DNA from: Tenacibaculum holothuriorum
GTDB taxonomy: Bacteria > Bacteroidota > Bacteroidia > Flavobacteriales > Flavobacteriaceae
Length of the DNA: 64,000 nucleotides
Direction of reading: 5' to 3'
Assembly (NCBI RefSeq): GCF_002120225.1
Contig: NZ_LAPZ01000001.1
Span: 496,001-560,000, forward strand
This document shows positions 18,826-27,921 of the stretch, one piece after another. The notes beneath the pieces were generated by a model. The model was not told where the DNA came from and made no database searches. It worked only from the letters and a program-made list of their open reading frames with translations. The position numbers and the translations under genes are program-made. How positions within the stretch are numbered: position 1 is the stretch's first letter; each line of letters begins with the position of its first letter.

Positions 18826-18981
18826 ATGAAGATGCAGTCTAATAAAAACCAAACAAGTACCTCTCAACTACAAGAGTTAGAAAATAAAATAGCGCTCTAC
18901 ACCAACTTAAGAAGTGTTTCTGCTTGGGCGGCAATTATCTTTACTTTATCTGCCATTTTATATTTAATATTTATCTCTTAA
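18826..18981 (+). CDS. Small single-pass membrane protein, 51 residues
   Basis: A short open frame. A polar N-terminus rich in Gln, Asn and Ser (MKMQSNKNQTSTSQLQELEN) leads into a short helix and then a hydrophobic segment (about residues 33-50, WAAIIFTLSAILYLIFIS) that ends at the C-terminus, as in tail-anchored proteins. An exact promoter box precedes it, and the frame fills an otherwise empty 290-base gap. I do not recognise a family. Its position between an RNA-modifying enzyme and acetyltransferases gives no functional clue. Confidence 0.6.
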   Translation: MKMQSNKNQTSTSQLQELENKIALYTNLRSVSAWAAIIFTLSAILYLIFIS

Positions 18982-19017
18982 TTCTTTAACTTTAGGCTTT
19001 ATTTATTGAAATAGCCT

Positions 19018-19551
19018 ATGAATATTCTTATTAGACAAGAAAATAAAACTGATTACACTTCTGTCTTTAACCTAATTGAACAAGCTTTTAAAACTGTACC
19101 TTTTAGCGATCATAAAGAGCATTTTTTAGTTGAACGATTACGAAAATCTACTTCTTATATTCCAGAATTGTCTTTGGTAGCCACTTATAACGAAACAGTT
19201 ATAGGTCATATTTTACTTACCAAAATCAAAATTATAAATGAAAAAACTGAATTTAATTCTTTAGCATTGGCCCCTGTTTCTGTATTACCAGAATATCATA
19301 AAAAAGGAATTGGAAGTTTATTAATTAAAAAAGCACATGAAATAGCAAAAGAGTTAAGACATCAATCAATAATTTTAATAGGACATGAAGATTATTATCC
19401 CAAATTCGGATATAAACAACTTCACACATTTAATATTAAGCTTCCTTTCGATGTACCTAAAGAAAACGCTATGGCTATAGAATTGGTAAATGATTCTTTA
19501 AAGAATATATCTGGAACTGTAGTCTATCCTAAAGAATTTACTGAAGCTTAA
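19018..19551 (+). CDS. GNAT-family N-acetyltransferase
   Basis: 177 residues. GNAT fold: the N-terminal strand-helix (ILIRQENKTDYTSVFNLIEQAF), LALAPVSVLPEYHKKGIGSLLIKKA with the acetyl-CoA pyrophosphate loop HKKGIG, and YYPKFGYKQL near the end. This arrangement resembles the YhbS-like putative acetyltransferases. The acceptor is unknown. A near-consensus promoter box TAACTTTA lies about 25 bases upstream. The next gene follows after 3 bases, so the two acetyltransferases form an operon. Confidence 0.88.
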   Translation: MNILIRQENKTDYTSVFNLIEQAFKTVPFSDHKEHFLVERLRKSTSYIPELSLVATYNETVIGHILLTKIKIINEKTEFNSLALAPVSVLPEYHKKGIGSLLIKKAHEIAKELRHQSIILIGHEDYYPKFGYKQLHTFNIKLPFDVPKENAMAIELVNDSLKNISGTVVYPKEFTEA

Positions 19552-19554
19552 ACT

Positions 19555-20385
19555 ATGATTATTCAAAACTTATCTAATACAAACTTTGAAGATATTATAG
19601 AATGTTTCTTAGAAGCTTTCTCTAATTATTTTGTACCGATGCCAACAGATGATCAAAATTACTATAGAAATCGTTGGAAAGCTGCTAATGTTAATTTTGA
19701 ATTATCCTACGGAATGTTTGATAAAAATCAACTCGTTGGTTTTATTTTACATGCCGTAGATGTTAGAAACAATACTAAAATAGCCTATAACACTGGTACA
19801 GGAGTAATACCAAATTATCGCGGAAAAGGAATTACAAAACTCCTCTATAAATATGCTTTAGAAAATTTACAAAAATATAATATTGAAAAAAGTACATTAG
19901 AAGTAATTACAGAAAATACAAGAGCTCTAAAAACCTATGAAAATATTGGATTTAAAGTTTGTAAAACATTCTATTGTTATAAAGGAAGTCTAAACTTAAC
20001 TACTAAAACTGAATACCAACTATCAGAAAAACCTTTAAACGAAATAGATTGGAAAAAACTTCCTAATCAAGAATTTTACTCATGGGACAATCAAAAAGAA
20101 ACTATAATAAACGGTAATTATCAGTGTTTTTCTGTAATGTCAAATTATGAAGAGATTGGATATTTTATCATTAATTCAGAATTAAATTATTTAGCACAGT
20201 TTGATACATATGAGCCTCAAAAAACAGAGAATTGGTATGGGTTATTTTCTATGATTCAACAAATTTCTTCTAATATCAAAACTAATAATGTAGATAATCG
20301 ACTCATAGAAAAAATAAAATTTCTTAAAGAAATTGGATTTCAAAACACAGTAAATCAGTATGAAATGGAATTAAATTTAAGATAG
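19555..20385 (+). CDS. GNAT-family N-acetyltransferase with C-terminal extra domain
   Basis: 276 residues. The first 150 residues are a GNAT domain with the acetyl-CoA loop NYRGKGITKLLYKYA and the terminal ALKTYENIGFKVCKTF. The last 120 residues form a second, weaker GNAT-like half (YEEIGYFIINSELNYLAQF), so this may be a tandem GNAT protein with one degenerate copy. It starts 3 bases after the preceding acetyltransferase gene and ends at a shared terminator. The substrate is unknown. Confidence 0.86.
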   Translation: MIIQNLSNTNFEDIIECFLEAFSNYFVPMPTDDQNYYRNRWKAANVNFELSYGMFDKNQLVGFILHAVDVRNNTKIAYNTGTGVIPNYRGKGITKLLYKYALENLQKYNIEKSTLEVITENTRALKTYENIGFKVCKTFYCYKGSLNLTTKTEYQLSEKPLNEIDWKKLPNQEFYSWDNQKETIINGNYQCFSVMSNYEEIGYFIINSELNYLAQFDTYEPQKTENWYGLFSMIQQISSNIKTNNVDNRLIEKIKFLKEIGFQNTVNQYEMELNLR

Positions 20386-20420
20386 AAAAGCTCCTAAACT
20401 AATCTGTTTAAGGAGCTTTT
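20386..20420. terminator. Bidirectional terminator between acetyltransferases and msrA
   Basis: AAAAGCTCCTAAAC and GTTTAAGGAGCTTTT form a long stem around TAATCT. It starts right after the stop codon, and the convergent msrA gene ends 33 bases away. Confidence 0.82.
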
Positions 20421-20452
20421 GCATAAATATAACTATATAAACCTAACTTCCT

Positions 20453-21115
20453 CTAATGATTCTTTTTTAATATACTAGGAAACTTCTTTTTAAATCTATT
20501 TAATCTTGGTATCGAAACGTTTTGTACATATGGGTTATTTGGGTGTAAACGCTCGTAATTTTGATGATACTCCTCAGCAGGATAAAATTTAGTTAACTTA
20601 CTAACTTCAGTAACTATTTTTCCTTTATAAATCTCTTTATTTAGCTTTTTAATTGTGTTATCTATTATTTGCTTTTCCTTATTATTTGTATAAAACGCAA
20701 TTGAACGATATTGAGTTCCATAATCGGGATGTTGCCCATTTTTTGTAGTCGGATTGTGAGATCCGAAGAAAACATCTACCAAAGTTTCAAAGCTTACTTT
20801 TTTAGGATCATAATACACAGCAACAGTCTCTGCATGTCCTGTAGTTCCTCTACCTATTGTTTGATAGGTCGGGTTTTTAGTATGCCCACCCGCATAACCA
20901 GAAACAGCTTCTTCTACACCTTTAACGCTTTCAAAAATAGCTTCAACACACCAAAAACATCCACTTGCGAAATAGGCTACTTTTAAATTTTCATTCTTAA
21001 TTAATAAGGATTCTGAATCTGTACTAGGTTGAAAACCATCTTTAGAAAAATAGTTCGTAAAAGAAAAAAATGCAGCAGCAACTAACAATAAGAAAATAGG
21101 CTTTATGTATTTCAT
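20453..21115 (-). CDS. msrA: Peptide methionine sulfoxide reductase A, envelope-anchored or exported
   Basis: 220 residues. It reduces the S-epimer of methionine sulfoxide in oxidised proteins. The catalytic Cys53 sits in SGCFWCVEAIF, followed by GVEEAVSGYAGG, GHAETVAVYYDP and the substrate-pocket motif PDYGTQYRS. The C-terminal EEYHQNY is typical. An N-terminal hydrophobic segment (residues about 4-20) acts as signal or anchor, so the enzyme probably works in the periplasm. The lysine-rich tail lacks an obvious resolving Cys, so a second Cys within GCFWC or a thioredoxin-like partner may resolve the sulfenic acid. Confidence 0.93.
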   Translation of the reverse strand: MKYIKPIFLLLVAAAFFSFTNYFSKDGFQPSTDSESLLIKNENLKVAYFASGCFWCVEAIFESVKGVEEAVSGYAGGHTKNPTYQTIGRGTTGHAETVAVYYDPKKVSFETLVDVFFGSHNPTTKNGQHPDYGTQYRSIAFYTNNKEKQIIDNTIKKLNKEIYKGKIVTEVSKLTKFYPAEEYHQNYERLHPNNPYVQNVSIPRLNRFKKKFPSILKKNH

Positions 21116-21203
21116 CGATTTTAGATTTTATGCTCAATTCGTCGCAACAAAATCTATATTCATACAATTGTTTACAACTTTAAGAATTCGTTAAGATAAT
21201 TGC

Positions 21204-21234
21204 TTGTAAAAAAAAGTGCATATATGTACATTTG
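21204..21234 (+). promoter_or_regulatory. dnaX promoter (-33 TTG and -7 TACATTTG)
   Basis: TTG at 21204-21206 and TACATTTG at 21227-21234 are separated by 20 bases, fitting the Bacteroidota consensus. The -7 box lies inside an in-frame upstream extension (ATG at 21216), which argues that translation starts at 21258 instead. Confidence 0.72.
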
Positions 21235-21257
21235 CTCTTGTAAACTTAAAGAAATTA

Positions 21258-22940
21258 ATGGAACACTTTATAGTATCTGCACGTAAGTATCGCCCTCAAA
21301 ATTTTGAAGATGTTGTAGGACAACAAGCTATTACCAATACGTTAGAAAATGCTATAAAAAACAATCATTTAGCACAAGCTTTATTGTTTACAGGACCTCG
21401 TGGAGTTGGTAAAACTTCTTGTGCTCGTATTCTTGCTAAAAGAATTAATCAAGAAGATGCAACCAATGGTGATGAAGATTTTGCATTTAACATTTTTGAA
21501 TTAGATGCCGCTTCAAACAACTCGGTTGATGATATTCGTAATCTTACCGATCAGGTTCGTATTCCGCCACAAACAGGAAAATATAAAGTATATATTATTG
21601 ATGAGGTTCATATGCTTTCACAAGCTGCTTTTAATGCTTTTTTAAAAACTTTAGAAGAACCACCAGCTCATGCTATTTTTATACTAGCAACTACCGAAAA
21701 GCATAAAATTATACCAACGATATTGTCTCGTTGTCAAATATTTGATTTTAAACGAATAGGAGTTTTAGATGCTAAAAACTATTTAAAAATTATTTGTGAA
21801 AAAGAAAATATTACTGCTGATGATGATGCATTACATATTATAGCTCAAAAAGCCGATGGTGCTATGCGTGATGCACTTTCTATCTTTGATCGTGTGGTAA
21901 GTTTTTCTGGTAATAATTTAACAAGAGAAGCTGTTACTCAAAACTTAAATGTTTTAGACTACGATGTGTATTTTAATATTACTGACTTATTGTTAGAAAA
22001 TAAAATACCAGAAGTATTAATGGCATTTAATACTGTATTATCTAAAGGATTTGAAGGACATCATTTTATTAACGGATTAGCAAGTCACTTTAGAGATTTA
22101 TTAGTCGCTAAAGATGCTGCTACAATTCCGCTTTTAGAAGTTGGTGATAATACTAAAAAGAAATATTTAGAACAAGCTGCCAAAGCAAGCATGCAATTTT
22201 TACTCCCCGCTATTGACAAAGCAAACGATTGTGATTTAAAGTACAGAGGAAGTAAAAACCAACGCTTACTTGTTGAATTAACCTTAATGCAAATTGCCTC
22301 TATCACTTTTGATGGAGCAAAAAAAAAATCTAGCAACTACATAATTCCTGCAACTTTTTTCACAGCCTTATCTCCAACCATTAAAAAGGAAGCTGTAAAA
22401 GTTGAACCACAAAAAGAAGTTAGTAAACCTGTTGTTAAAACTGAAGAAAAGCCTACTCCTAAACCTCGTTTACAAGGAGTTCGTAGAAGATCTTCTTCAC
22501 TTACCTTAAAGAGTGTTCACGAAAAACAGGTTGAAAAAGAAGTAGATTTAGAGGAGAACTATGATAATCATCCAAGAACACCATTTAATCAAGAGCAGCT
22601 AGATAATATTTGGAAGAAATACTATTTCAAATTATATGATGGTGGTGAGCGTAGTGTAGCGTCTATTTTAACTGCTGGTCAGCCTAAACTTTCAAATAAT
22701 TTTGAGATACTTTTTACATTACCTAGTAAATTAATGGCGAGTCAGTTACAAAAGGCACAGCCAAAGTTGCTTAGATATTTAAGAGAGCATCTTAATAATT
22801 ATGGTATCAGTATAAAAGTTAGTATAAACGAAAAAATTGAAAAGAAATTCGCTTATACCAACCACGAAAAGTTTGAAAAACTGAAAGAAAAAAATCCGTT
22901 ACTTCAAAAGCTTAAAAATACTTTCGGTTTAGACCTCTAG
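21258..22940 (+). CDS. dnaX: DNA polymerase III subunit gamma/tau
   Basis: 560 residues from the ATG at 21258 (MEHFIVSARKYRPQ, the family N-terminus). It is the clamp-loader ATPase of the replisome. Walker A GPRGVGKTS is at 46-54, Walker B is IIDEVHML, sensor 1 is in LATTEKHKIIPTILSRC, and the lid and collar domains follow to about 350. The Lys/Pro-rich linker and C-terminal tau-like domain end at LLQKLKNTFGLDL. The four Cys of the structural zinc module of E. coli DnaX are missing (the segment reads RINQEDATNGDEDFAFN). A longer start at 21216 is unlikely because the promoter lies within it. Its last 12 bases overlap the convergent antiporter gene. Confidence 0.95.
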   Translation: MEHFIVSARKYRPQNFEDVVGQQAITNTLENAIKNNHLAQALLFTGPRGVGKTSCARILAKRINQEDATNGDEDFAFNIFELDAASNNSVDDIRNLTDQVRIPPQTGKYKVYIIDEVHMLSQAAFNAFLKTLEEPPAHAIFILATTEKHKIIPTILSRCQIFDFKRIGVLDAKNYLKIICEKENITADDDALHIIAQKADGAMRDALSIFDRVVSFSGNNLTREAVTQNLNVLDYDVYFNITDLLLENKIPEVLMAFNTVLSKGFEGHHFINGLASHFRDLLVAKDAATIPLLEVGDNTKKKYLEQAAKASMQFLLPAIDKANDCDLKYRGSKNQRLLVELTLMQIASITFDGAKKKSSNYIIPATFFTALSPTIKKEAVKVEPQKEVSKPVVKTEEKPTPKPRLQGVRRRSSSLTLKSVHEKQVEKEVDLEENYDNHPRTPFNQEQLDNIWKKYYFKLYDGGERSVASILTAGQPKLSNNFEILFTLPSKLMASQLQKAQPKLLRYLREHLNNYGISIKVSINEKIEKKFAYTNHEKFEKLKEKNPLLQKLKNTFGLDL

Positions 22941-24746
22941 TTTTTTTCCAAGGTAAACAATCGCACTATTTTCTTTTACATTATTTACATTAAATGCAGG
23001 TAATACTTCTAGTCTACCTTCTACTTTAACAAATAAAGGAATAGATTTTAGCTCTCCTTTAAGCATTGCTAATTTGTTTTCAAAATCTTTTTCTGAATTT
23101 ACATCCAGCTCATGAATTTCTGGATAATCTCTAGCACTTTCATTCAAATTATAATAATCATCGAATTGGGTAAATACCTTATCTCCATTTTCAATTTTAT
23201 TATCCTTTACTTCATTAGAACTAGCCAAACGATAAGATCCATGTTCCCCGTATAATTCAGACAATTGTGTAATTGCATATTTATTAACTACATCACTTCC
23301 TGTCATAGCTATTAAATATCCTACATCATTCAATTCAACCTTATCATCTAAACTATCGTTATAAATATCAATATCTACTGCTTCAATTCCATTATTTCGA
23401 GCCTCTTGAATATAATCTTTATTTTGATCTAAAAGCACAACCCTCCTATCGTTATCAACTAAATATTTTGCAATTACCCTGGCAGCTTCCGATGCTCCAA
23501 TAATAACAATCGCTTCAGATTCTTTTAAGAAAACCCCTACTAATTTTGCAAACAAACGCGCTGTAGTAGCATTTAATAATACTGTTCCTAACACAATCAT
23601 AAATACTAATGGAGTAATGTATTCTGCACCTTCAACTCCTTGTTTCATTAACTTAGTTCCAAATAATGATGCAATACCAGCAGCTACTATACCACGAGGA
23701 CCTACCCAGCTAATAAACAGTTTTTCATTGAGTTTTAATGTAGAACCTTGAGTACTTAAGAAGACTCCTAACGGACGAATTACAAGTACTACAGCTGCAA
23801 ATAATAATAAAGCATTCCAATTAAAAATTAACTGTAACTGACTCATATTCATATTAGCTGCAAGTAAAATGAATAAAATTGATATTAATAAAACTGAAAG
23901 TGATTCTTTAAAATACAATAACTCATCAAAACTATGAATTTTACTATTTGCTATTACCATTCCCATAACTACTACAGAAAGTAACCCAGATTCGTGTGCA
24001 AATAAATCTGATAATACAAAAACAAATAATACCATAGATAATGAAACCACATTCATTAAATAGTGAGGCACTAATTTTCTATTTACAATAAAAATTAATG
24101 CATGTGCGAAAGCAAAACCAAACGTTAATCCAAATAATAGAATTTTTGCAAATTCTAATAAAGCTGTCTTTGTAAATCCACTACCTCCTCCAACACTTAT
24201 AAATTCAAAAACTAGTACAGCAACTAAAGCACCAATTGGGTCAATTAAAATTCCTTCCCATTTTAATACCGCCGCAACATCTTTTTTAAGTGGTATGTTT
24301 CTTAAAATTGGAGAAATTACTGTAGGTCCTGTTACAATTATTAATCCAGAAAATAGCATAGAAATTTCCCAACCTAAACCAAAAATATAGTGTGCAAATA
24401 CAGCCGAAACTACAAAAGTAACAGCAGACCCAAGTGTAATTAACTTAGTAATTACAGGTCCTACATTTGCAATTTCACTCTGTCTAAGCGTTAAACCTCC
24501 TTCAAAAAGTATAATACTAATCGCTAAGGACACGAAATAAAACAGACCATTACCAGGGAACAATCCTTTCTCTCCATTCCAAACAGGTTCTATCCATTTA
24601 CTACCATCATCACTAAAAAATTCAGCAGCTACAGGACCAACTAAAAGACCTATTAAAATTAGTGGTAAAATTGCTGGAATTTTAAATTTCCATGCTACCC
24701 ATTGTGCTAAAATTCCTAAAATAATAATGCCTGCAAGTTCTACCAT
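22929..24746 (-). CDS. Cation:proton antiporter with TrkA-N nucleotide-binding domain
   Basis: 605 residues. The N-terminal about 390 residues carry some 12 membrane segments of the CPA1/NhaP antiporter type, with GPTVISPILRN and WEGILIDPIGALVAV marking the ion-binding half. This is followed by a Rossmann-like TrkA-N domain (IVIIGASEAARVIAKYLVDNDRRVVLLDQN, near 415) and a short TrkA-C-like tail. It should exchange Na+ or K+ for H+ under nucleotide control at the inner membrane. The dinucleotide loop reads GASEAAR, not the classical GxGxxG. The gene converges on dnaX with a 12-base overlap and diverges from the universal stress gene. Confidence 0.93.
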   Translation of the reverse strand: MVELAGIIILGILAQWVAWKFKIPAILPLILIGLLVGPVAAEFFSDDGSKWIEPVWNGEKGLFPGNGLFYFVSLAISIILFEGGLTLRQSEIANVGPVITKLITLGSAVTFVVSAVFAHYIFGLGWEISMLFSGLIIVTGPTVISPILRNIPLKKDVAAVLKWEGILIDPIGALVAVLVFEFISVGGGSGFTKTALLEFAKILLFGLTFGFAFAHALIFIVNRKLVPHYLMNVVSLSMVLFVFVLSDLFAHESGLLSVVVMGMVIANSKIHSFDELLYFKESLSVLLISILFILLAANMNMSQLQLIFNWNALLLFAAVVLVIRPLGVFLSTQGSTLKLNEKLFISWVGPRGIVAAGIASLFGTKLMKQGVEGAEYITPLVFMIVLGTVLLNATTARLFAKLVGVFLKESEAIVIIGASEAARVIAKYLVDNDRRVVLLDQNKDYIQEARNNGIEAVDIDIYNDSLDDKVELNDVGYLIAMTGSDVVNKYAITQLSELYGEHGSYRLASSNEVKDNKIENGDKVFTQFDDYYNLNESARDYPEIHELDVNSEKDFENKLAMLKGELKSIPLFVKVEGRLEVLPAFNVNNVKENSAIVYLGKKLEV

Positions 24747-24828
24747 AGTTTAGTTTTTGATTCAAAAAATATGTTTCAATAAACAAGAATAAAATTCTAT
24801 CTTCGAAAGCTTAAAAATAAACAATATT

Positions 24829-25656
24829 TTGATTAAAAAAATTTTAATTGGTATTGCTTTCTCCCCTAATTTAAAAGCCAACTTATTTGAGGCTTTACGC
24901 TTAGGAAATATGTTTGGTGCTCAAGTAATTGGTGTACATGTTGGAGAAAAAACAACAAGTAAAGAAACTGAATTACAAGAGTTATTATTAGAAAGTTCAG
25001 AAGCTGAACATTCTTTTAAAACCATATGGCAAGAAGGAAACCCTGTAGATGTTATTCTAAATACTTCAAAAAAAGAGAAAATAGATTTATTAGTTCTTGG
25101 TGCGCTTCAAAAAGAAAATCTTTATAAATATTACGTAGGCTCTATTGCTAGGAAACTTACTAGAAAAGCCCATTGTTCTGTTTTACTGTTAATTAAACCT
25201 TCTACAGAAAGAGTTCCTTGTAAACACATTGTAGTTAACGGATTACAAGATGAAAAAACTGAAGAAACTATAAAATCAGCTTTTACCTTCGCCAAAAACT
25301 TAGATTGTAAACGAATAACTATTGTTGAGGAAATAAGTCAATCTGAACTTAATGTTAAGGTAAATGACGACGAAACTTTACGCAAAAATACCTTAGCTAA
25401 AGAACAATTAAAAGAGCGAGAAGATCTTAGAGTAAATTCTATTTTAAATGATATAGATACTCAAGATATTATTGTAAAAAAACAAAGTATTTTCGGACGA
25501 AGAGGTTATTGCATTGGTCATTATGCAAAAATTAAACGTGCAGATTTATTAGTGATGAATGCTCCTTCAAAAACTACCATTTTAGATCGAATTTTTCCTC
25601 AGGATTTAGAATACATCCTATCTGAATTACCAACCGATGTTTTAATAATTAAGTAA
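24829..25656 (+). CDS. Universal stress protein, tandem UspA domains
   Basis: 275 residues from a TTG start. Two UspA-type domains lie in tandem (about 1-130 and 140-275). The first has the nucleotide-loop-like GSIARKLTRKAHCSVLLL; the second is more divergent, with ADLLVMNAPSKTTILDRIFPQDLEYILSELPTDVLII. It is followed 6 bases later by a SulP transporter and faces an antiporter gene. USP-transporter pairs of this kind usually tie anion or cation transport to energy or stress state; that is inference here. A promoter-like TATCTTCG lies about 30 bases upstream. Confidence 0.9.
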   Translation: MIKKILIGIAFSPNLKANLFEALRLGNMFGAQVIGVHVGEKTTSKETELQELLLESSEAEHSFKTIWQEGNPVDVILNTSKKEKIDLLVLGALQKENLYKYYVGSIARKLTRKAHCSVLLLIKPSTERVPCKHIVVNGLQDEKTEETIKSAFTFAKNLDCKRITIVEEISQSELNVKVNDDETLRKNTLAKEQLKEREDLRVNSILNDIDTQDIIVKKQSIFGRRGYCIGHYAKIKRADLLVMNAPSKTTILDRIFPQDLEYILSELPTDVLIIK

Positions 25657-25662
25657 CGATTT

Positions 25663-27879
25663 ATGAAAAATAATTTTAAGACATTTATGAGTGAAATACC
25701 TCAAAACTTATTTTCTGGTTTTGTTGTATCTCTAATAGCATTGCCCTTAGGCTTAGGTTTAGCACTTGCCTCTGGAGCACCACCTATTTCAGGAATTATA
25801 GCCGCTATAATTGGAGGTTCTGTAGTTGCACTCTTAGGAGGATCTAATGTAACAATTACTGGTCCTGGAAATGGTTTAGTAGTGGTAATTTTAGCCGCAA
25901 TAACAACTTTAGGCGCTGGTGATATGCATCAAGGTTTTTTATATACTCTCGCTGCAATAGTAGTTTCTGGTATTATAATGATAATACTAGGTTTTTTACG
26001 TTTAGGTTCTTTAGGTGATTTTTTTCCATCATCTGCAATCCAAGGAATGTTAGCAGCTATTGGTATAGGTATTTTTGCAAAACAAGTTCATGTTATGCTA
26101 GGTAACTTAAATGCTAAAGGAAGTATTGTTGAATTAGTTTTAAAAACACCACAAGGTTTATACAATTACGTTACGACAAATTCTCAAAGTACTTTATATG
26201 CTGGTGCAGTTGGTATCATTAGTTTATTAATTATGATATTCTATGGAAAAATCCGTAATAAGTATTTTCAGTTAATACCTGCTCCAATGTGGATTGTTAT
26301 GTTAAGTGTTGGAATGTTTTATTACTTCGATATGTTTTCGAGTAATGCATACCCAATAGATCCAAAACTTTTAATTAATATTCCAGATGATGTGGTTTCA
26401 AACTTTAACTTCCCCGATTTTGGAAAAATATACCAAACTGAATTTATAAGTGCTGTAATTTCAATAACCTTAATAGCAAGTATTGAAAGTTTATTAAGTA
26501 TTAAAGCTGTAGATAAATTAGATCCGCTAAAAAGAAGATCTAATGTTAATAAAGATATTAGAGCTCTTGGTTTAGCTACTTTAATTAGTGGTTTTTTAGG
26601 CGGATTAAACGTTGTAACTGTAATTGCACGTAGCTCTGTAAATGTAAATAATAAAGGAAGTAATCGTTCAGCAAACTTTTTTCATGCTTCATTTTTAGTA
26701 ATCTTTATATTATTATTTGCTTCAGAATTAAGAAAAATACCACTTTCAGCATTAGCAGCTATTTTAGTATACACAGGATATAAGTTAGCTTCTCCTGAAA
26801 ACATTGCAAAGGTTTTTAAAATAGGAAAAGAGCAATTACTAATTTTCTTAATCACTTTATTAACTACAATCACTACAAGCTTAATCACGGGTATATTAGT
26901 TGGTATTTTTGCAACATTTGTTATACATATAGTTATTAATAAAAACCTTTCTTTATTCACCAGAAACTTATTAAAACCTAACGTTTTAATGTTTAAAGAA
27001 GATGGGAAATACTATGTATCGGTTAAAAACTTTTCTAGTTTTATAAATTATACTAGGTTAAAAGCTAAACTAGATCAAATTCCAGAAAACGAAGATGCAA
27101 TTATCGATTTTACATTATGTGATTTTGTAGATCATTCAGTAATGGAAAACTTAAATAATTATGCTGAATCTTTTAAACGAAAAGGTGGTTATTTTGAAGT
27201 AATTGGTTTAGACAGTCATAATTCTACCAGTGAGCATCCGTTTGCACTGCGTAAGAATATTCCTACTAAAAATGAATCGTCAGTAAAAACTAATTTAACA
27301 AAAAGACAAAAATCATTACAACAAATCAGTAATGAATTAGGTTGGAAATATCAATCATTACCAGCCAAAGAAGTTAGTAAAATTCCTGAATTTGGATACT
27401 TTAAAACTCGACAAATAAACAAGGTATCGAATATTTTATCCAATGAAAACTGTACTTTATTTGATATAGAATTTCATGAAGGAGAATTGTTTGCAAAACA
27501 AATTATAAAAGCAACGATGCTGCATATAAATTTAGGTGAAAATGCACCTGAGTTTACCTTAGATAAAGAAGGAATTTTCGAATACATATATCACTTTACT
27601 GGGTTTAAAGATGTAACTATTGAAAATCATCCAGATTTTTCTAAACGATTTTATCTAACAGGAAAAAATGAGAATGAAATAAAATCATTTTTTACTGATG
27701 ACTTAATCTTATTCTTTAAAAGTAATAAGTATTATCATATTGAAGCAAACAATCAAGGTTTATTAATTATAGGAAAAGAACGTTTGGCAGGAATTAAAGA
27801 AATAAAATCTATGGCAGATTTTGGGCTGCGACTAATGAATATTATTTGTACAAACAAACTAGTAACTACTAGCAATTAA
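25663..27879 (+). CDS. SulP-family inorganic anion transporter with extra C-terminal domain
   Basis: 738 residues. The membrane domain (about 15-430) has the SulP signature near its start (FSGFVVSLIALPLGLGLALASGAPP, GSNVTITGPGNGLVV). A STAS domain follows (about 440-510: AIIDFTLCDFVDHSVMENL). The last about 200 residues are an additional soluble domain of unknown function, not a carbonic anhydrase: no zinc Cys/His pattern is visible. Likely substrates are bicarbonate or sulfate. Cotranscription with a universal stress protein and divergence from a cation antiporter suggest a pH or CO2 homeostasis unit. Confidence 0.91.
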   Translation: MKNNFKTFMSEIPQNLFSGFVVSLIALPLGLGLALASGAPPISGIIAAIIGGSVVALLGGSNVTITGPGNGLVVVILAAITTLGAGDMHQGFLYTLAAIVVSGIIMIILGFLRLGSLGDFFPSSAIQGMLAAIGIGIFAKQVHVMLGNLNAKGSIVELVLKTPQGLYNYVTTNSQSTLYAGAVGIISLLIMIFYGKIRNKYFQLIPAPMWIVMLSVGMFYYFDMFSSNAYPIDPKLLINIPDDVVSNFNFPDFGKIYQTEFISAVISITLIASIESLLSIKAVDKLDPLKRRSNVNKDIRALGLATLISGFLGGLNVVTVIARSSVNVNNKGSNRSANFFHASFLVIFILLFASELRKIPLSALAAILVYTGYKLASPENIAKVFKIGKEQLLIFLITLLTTITTSLITGILVGIFATFVIHIVINKNLSLFTRNLLKPNVLMFKEDGKYYVSVKNFSSFINYTRLKAKLDQIPENEDAIIDFTLCDFVDHSVMENLNNYAESFKRKGGYFEVIGLDSHNSTSEHPFALRKNIPTKNESSVKTNLTKRQKSLQQISNELGWKYQSLPAKEVSKIPEFGYFKTRQINKVSNILSNENCTLFDIEFHEGELFAKQIIKATMLHINLGENAPEFTLDKEGIFEYIYHFTGFKDVTIENHPDFSKRFYLTGKNENEIKSFFTDDLILFFKSNKYYHIEANNQGLLIIGKERLAGIKEIKSMADFGLRLMNIICTNKLVTTSN

Positions 27880-27895
27880 AACGAATTTTTGTTTT

Positions 27896-27903
27896 TAAAT
27901 TTG
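27896..27903 (+). promoter_or_regulatory. -7 promoter box of the miaE-like gene
   Basis: TAAATTTG matches TAnnTTTG, 18 bases before the ATG. Confidence 0.6.
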
Positions 27904-27921
27904 CACCAATAAAATCATATT

